Origin: Apis mellifera
Lineage: Eukaryota; Arthropoda; Insecta; Hymenoptera; Apidae
Length of the DNA stretch: 64,000 nt
Direction: 5' to 3'
Assembly (NCBI RefSeq): GCF_003254395.2
Contig: NC_037638.1
Coordinates: forward strand, 19,643,207 to 19,707,206
Under the pieces are notes generated by a model, which was given only the letters and a program-made list of their open reading frames with translations, was not told the origin of the DNA and searched no databases. The translations under genes and the position numbers were made by a program. Shown piece after piece: positions 59,291 to 64,000 of the stretch. Within the stretch, counting starts at the first letter, position 1. Each line of letters begins with the position of its first letter.

Positions 59291-61407
59291 GGGCAAAAAG
59301 AAAAGCTGAATCGAGGAGAATCACGGACAGTGGGAACCGCGACTTCTCTCCTTCGGGAGCGGGAAGAAGAGTGGCAAGAAGGAGAAACGAAGATGGAGGC
59401 AAGATTGAGGGGAGGGAGAGGATTACGGACGTAAAAAAATTGAGGAAAGAAGAGTGAAGAGGGAATAGAAGAAGGAAGAATACGAAGGTAGAAAACGATC
59501 GCCTCGAGAGAGGACGCGAAGGGTGGAAAGGAGTGGAGAGGCCGAACGACCTTCGTTACGAAACGTTAATTAAGATCATTAGTTCTGCGTCGGTAGGATG
59601 CCGGGGCGCGTACACGACGGCCTCTCGGGAATGCAACGACCTTAATGGCAATAATTCCGTTAAGGACGGTTGCTCGCGCCCGTGTAAGTACGTCGGTGGT
59701 GCGTCGATGCTGCCTCTCCCCGCTTTTCGTTCCGCACGGATCGAGAGGAAAAAAGGACGAGGCGGTGATACGAGTCGGGCGAAGGAAACAGTCGCGCACC
59801 GGTGACATCGTCATTTGGGCTTCGGATTCCAGGCCTCGGACGGCCGCTATAACACCGGGGACAAGAACGTTGGACGCGCGGGGAACAAGAATTCTCGAGA
59901 AACTCGCGAACAGCGGAGAGATCGAAATGCGCTCGCTCGGGGAAGAAGGGGAGAGGGATTGCCGGTAGGGAGCCGGTTGCGATCTCCCCCTCCCTCCCCT
60001 CGAGAAAAAAAGCTAAACGCTGCTCTCGTTCCCGAGCAAAATATGGCGCATGTTGCGTCTCGCGGGACGATCGGCCCCGTTGGCGGGGAACAAACCGAGC
60101 AAGAACTTCATTCGCCTCCTCGATATTCTTATTCCTCGTCCGCTCGATACGCCATAACGGAACGCGCCACCCTCCCCTCACCCCGGAACCGGATACGTCA
60201 CTCGAGGGAAAGAGGGAGAGGGAGGAGGGAAAGCGCAACGATCGAAAATTTCTCGCGGAATTTGTCCCTCGATTTTCGAATTAAAGATCTTGTTATTATT
60301 CTTATCGGGGAAGAGAAGAGGAAGGCGGGATTCGACCGCGTTTCCCGGAATCGGCGCGATTTCCCGCGAATCCGCGGCGAGTGCGACAAAAGAGGCGACC
60401 GCGCGCGCATTCGGATAATGGACGACGGTCGGCATAGATATAAACGGCCGACATTTCCGGGAAGACGAAAGTTATGACACAACTTTCCGTGACGACGAGC
60501 ATTCGTCAAACGTCTTATCGTCTTGCGCTGACAAACGAGAAGGAAACCACCAACCTCTCTTACTCGCCTTTCTAAAAATAGCTCGACATCGCTCGCGAGA
60601 AGAATATAACTTGTTCGCCTTCGAAACGAAAGGCGAAACGTTGGTATTTGTCGGAGAATCGCAAATGTTCCTAATCACCCGGTAACGCGTGAGGAACGAT
60701 CCTCCGCTCGATCTTTCTCCTGACTTTCTCCAAGCGTTCACGAAAGAAACATCGGTTACATCCGATTTAGCGAATCTTTTTCCTCGATGATGATTGACGC
60801 CGTACGGTGATGGGAGAAGGAGAGAGAGAGAGAGAGAGAGAGAGAGACGGAATCCCCGCTGCGTGACACTGTCCTGACATTTACAGTTCAAAGGATCGCA
60901 GGCAAAGAATATTTGCGCTACTTCGTTAACGACCGCGCAGCTACCCTCCCAAAGTCAAATAAACTGGAAGATCGCGGTCTGTCGATACATCTTTTCCCTG
61001 TTGCGCGAATAACGTTACGACGTTATTAATGCAAACACATCGGGTCGTTTGACGAGGCGGGTATCGGTTCGTTTTCACCGTGCTCCGGCTATTAATATCG
61101 CATATGCTCTTGCTTCTTGGTTAGTTTAGAGGAATTGGCGTGGTCAAGAACCAGAGTGGCGAGCGTTTCCGCGTAATTTATTTTCGCTATGATCGATGAT
61201 CGGCTCGAGGATGATCGAGACTCGGAGAGGTGGAAAGATAAGGAGAGGAATCCGCGGTGGAGCAAGAGGAGCGAGGGGGAGGACGGGACGGGGGAGGAAG
61301 GGAGGAGGAGAAAGGATCCGCGCGAGAATCCTATAGAGCCAAGGGGGGAGGGAAGGGAGGATCGTCCTCGTGTATGCGGAGGCAAGAAAAGAAACGGAGG
61401 ATGGACA

Positions 61408-61439
61408 CGTCGTCGTCGTCTTCTTCTTCTTCCTCCTCC

Positions 61440-61471
<32 letters not shown>

Positions 61472-61485
61472 GTCGTCGTCGTCGC
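61408..61485. repeat. (CGT/CTT/CCT)n trinucleotide tract
   Basis: About 78 nt of pyrimidine-rich triplets. It gives poly-Ser on one strand and poly-Asp/Glu on the other, with no gene support. Confidence 0.9.
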
Positions 61486-64000
61486 GAACGAAAATCGTGG
61501 AGAGGAGGCCGGTTAGGGCGGTCGACTTATTTATTGCCTCATTAGACGCACTCACTTTGCTCGAAGGCAGCTCCACGCTGTCTGCTCGGATAGACAGTGA
61601 CGAGAGAGCAACGTTGCCCCGGCCTCACTCTCGGCCACGTCCTCTCCGATGTTTGTTCGCGGTCGATTCGTGAGAGTCGGAAAGGGAGAGGACGATACTC
61701 TCGATAGAGAGTATCAGAAAAAGAGAACGGGCCCGTCCTCCGGTTGCCGAAAGGAGTCCGGTGGAAAGGAGAAGAAGGAACGGAACGAGGTACCCCACGA
61801 ACGGAGGTAGGAGGAGAAGCAGCAGAAGAAGAACGATCGTTGGGTCCACCGGTGAATTCTTCGAATATCTCTCGCCGTCCGAACGAGACCCTCGAGGATA
61901 GGAAGAAAACACGACGGAAGTTGGGAAGACTTTGCCTTCAAGGACACGGAGAGTTAGGATAATCCGATCGACGAGAGATATTCATTCGTTTCCGTACCCC
62001 TTCCTCCCCCAACCACCATCGAGGACCAACCAATGATCCATTCTCGAGGGAGGAAATAAAGGGAAACGAGAAAGGTAGTCGAGATACGAGGAGAGATAAA
62101 TAAAATAAAAAGTATTTATAAGCGAACGGAAGTGGAAAGTCACAACAGCTCGTGTCGGGTGGATATGCGCGGTTAATCTAAATCATTTTCTTATTGCTCG
62201 ACGACACGAGCGAAGGCACGAGACACGGCCGCGGCGCGCAGCCATAGAATAGAAAGAGGGAGAGCAAGAAGAGAGCGAGCGAGAGAAGACCGCTCCTCCT
62301 CCTATCGTTGCTCCTCATCCCTGGTGGAGGAGGAAACTGGTGGATCGAAAGCAGCGCTCTAGCTTCTCGTTCCAATTTCGAGGCAATCGGATTCCATACG
62401 AATCACAGGTGGTGACTAAGAATAGAAAGAAGACGTGTAGAAACGTGATCGGGGGATTAATGGTAGCCGGAAAACGGATAGCCGGGTATCGAAGGAAAAG
62501 GAGAAAATTGAGAGTCGGAGTCGAAAAGCCGCGTTACGTGAAAGAAAGAAAGGGCACGAATTTTTAACTCGAAGAAGAAAGGATCGAAGAATGTCCGAAC
62601 AAATTGGTGGCAAGGGTTAACCGAGTCTAGGTCGCGTTTCGATCGTTTCTCTCCAAGAATCTCGTGGAATTCGTGGCGCGTCTTTCTCGAACTCCTGCCG
62701 ATCGAAGAAAGGCGAAACGCGTCTCGATGCGTAACCCGCGAACGCGGCGTTTTTTCTAAAAGAAAAAGCGTGCTCGCGTTTTATTAATATACACGAGGAA
62801 TTATTCGTGGCACGCGATTTAACGAAACCCCGAAGATCGAATCTGTGCGAAGACTGTAATAAAATTAGAGTAAGGTTGGATAACACGGGGGAGGGTCTTA
62901 AAATTCCATACATAACGGCTACGTGGCGCGCACGCCATCGAAACAATTTCGAATTCTTCTGGCGGAGCGTCTAGCGTCGGGAAACGCGACTACGCCCCCG
63001 TCCTAACATTCCACGAAAATCGATTCCATGCTTTTGCTTGTACGGGACACGCGTTCCACTCGCGTTAACTACCATTCGGGGGGTAAGGGGGAGGGGGGAG
63101 GGGTGGGAGAGGGGAGGGCGCTTGCCCCTATAACTTTTATCGTCTGCCACGTACAACCGTCCGTGAAGAGCAAAGCGCTTTAGACTAATCGCTCGTTACG
63201 TCGTCTGAACGCGCGTCCGCCATTAGCCAAGCAAAACGAAACGCTTGGTGACGCCACGAATCCGATAAATCTCCGACAATTCGAATGATCTCTCACGGAT
63301 CCATGTAGCGCGCGGCCTTCGAAAAGAAAGAGGAGGAACGCGTTGGCGCGCGATTGTGACACGTACGTGTTTAGCATAATTAATTTCAATGCAGAAAATG
63401 GAAAAGGAAGAGAGGGATCGGCGAGCCGTTAACACCCAGGAGGCAGGAGAAAATTACGATTTTACGATTCGTCCTTTCTCCACGCGTTTACGAGAATTGT
63501 CATCGTAAACTCGTCGGAATGTGGCGTAATTACAGAACGACCGAACCCAATCGTCTCTCTACGACTATGATCATTGTTAAACGGTCATTTGTGAAGTGAA
63601 TTCCTTTTTTCCTTCTTTCTCTTTCTCGTTTTTCTTTTCTTTTTCTTCTTCCGAACGAGATCATCCGCGCACGAAGAAAATTTATCGGATACGTAAGATC
63701 TATCATCTTACGATAAATGGTCTTTTGTCGAACCGACGGTTCTCCAATTTCTTCTTCTCGTACGATTGTATCCATCATTTGCTGGACACTTGAGCACTAT
63801 AATTTTACACTCTTGCTTATTTAACGCGAAGAAATAAGAAGATACAACGGTATCTTAGCGATTACGCGGTGGAGTGAAAAAGATCGAATAGGAGTGACGC
63901 GAGAAAGATAAATAACGCGCCTGTTCGATCGAAAGTAATTTCAAGAATCGGCGAGGAAGAAAGTAAATGTCAAACTTTTGTCGTTCAAACTGTGTCAATT

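Larger units (their letters stand above)
58903..64000. other. Wnt6 first-intron or upstream DNA
   Basis: GC-rich and gene-free so far as I can see. It has (AAC/AAT)n at 58946-58981, GA tracts near 59264-59286 and 60818-60847, and a (CGT/CTT)n tract at 61408-61485. I looked on the minus strand for a signal-peptide exon ending TGGTG/GT in phase 2 and found no convincing one. A strong donor-like AAA/GTGAGT on the minus strand at about 61552 could end an untranslated exon. Confidence 0.5.

Noticed and set aside
58560..59402. A single 280-codon minus-strand frame covering Wnt6 exon A with a long N-terminal extension
   Set aside because: The extension is low complexity (Leu-Ser, Pro, Tyr and Cys runs from microsatellites) and reads through a clear acceptor at 58903. 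The exon joins by splicing instead.
60540..60570. Minus-strand KRGWW followed by GTTTCC, in the phase needed for a Wnt6 leader exon
   Set aside because: The phase fits, but the donor is poor beyond GT and the upstream frame has no hydrophobic signal segment.

Overview
This window is eukaryotic and almost certainly from an insect, most likely a hymenopteran (bee-like). The evidence is two multi-exon Wnt genes of arthropod type, GT/AG introns, abundant CpG- and TCGA-rich unique DNA, many microsatellites, and a sharp switch from a very AT-rich segment (about 1-9250) to a GC-richer, CpG-rich segment (about 9250-64000). The species is inferred, not proven. No bacterial genes, CRISPR array, rRNA or complete tRNA was found.

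Layout. (1) 1-9250 is AT-rich DNA without a recognised protein gene. It holds unusual structure: a tandem direct repeat of about 0.6 kb in two full copies plus one partial copy (about 1045-2580), each carrying the same exon-like 51-52 nt segment; a possible short coding exon (2690-2749); two hairpin-forming segments (4140-4376); an array of the motif TTAGTGTTGCG (4901-5680); and a GC-rich islet ending in a strong splice-donor-like site (about 7741-7799). (2) 9250-23.7 kb is GC-rich, gene-free upstream DNA of Wnt1, with clusters of homeodomain-type and TCF-type sites and microsatellites. (3) 23784-33583, plus strand: complete coding sequence of Wnt1 (wingless) in four exons, 412 codons plus stop, followed by a 3' UTR of about 1 kb with four perfect Pumilio-type motifs. 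(4) About 34.7-46.9 kb is intergenic DNA between two converging genes, with one compact element at 44030-44180 that looks regulatory. (5) 47436-58902, minus strand: Wnt6 in four visible coding exons (333 residues), lacking only the signal-peptide exon. (6) 58.9-64 kb is upstream or first-intron DNA of Wnt6.

How they work together. Both genes encode secreted, lipid-modified, cysteine-rich Wnt ligands that signal through Frizzled/LRP. They are neighbours in the ancient Wnt9-Wnt1-Wnt6-Wnt10 cluster. Here Wnt1 and Wnt6 face each other tail to tail, whereas they point the same way in flies and beetles. Three intron positions and phases are shared by the two genes, as expected for old tandem duplicates. 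The non-coding DNA around them probably carries shared developmental enhancers, but every site call there rests on motif reading only.
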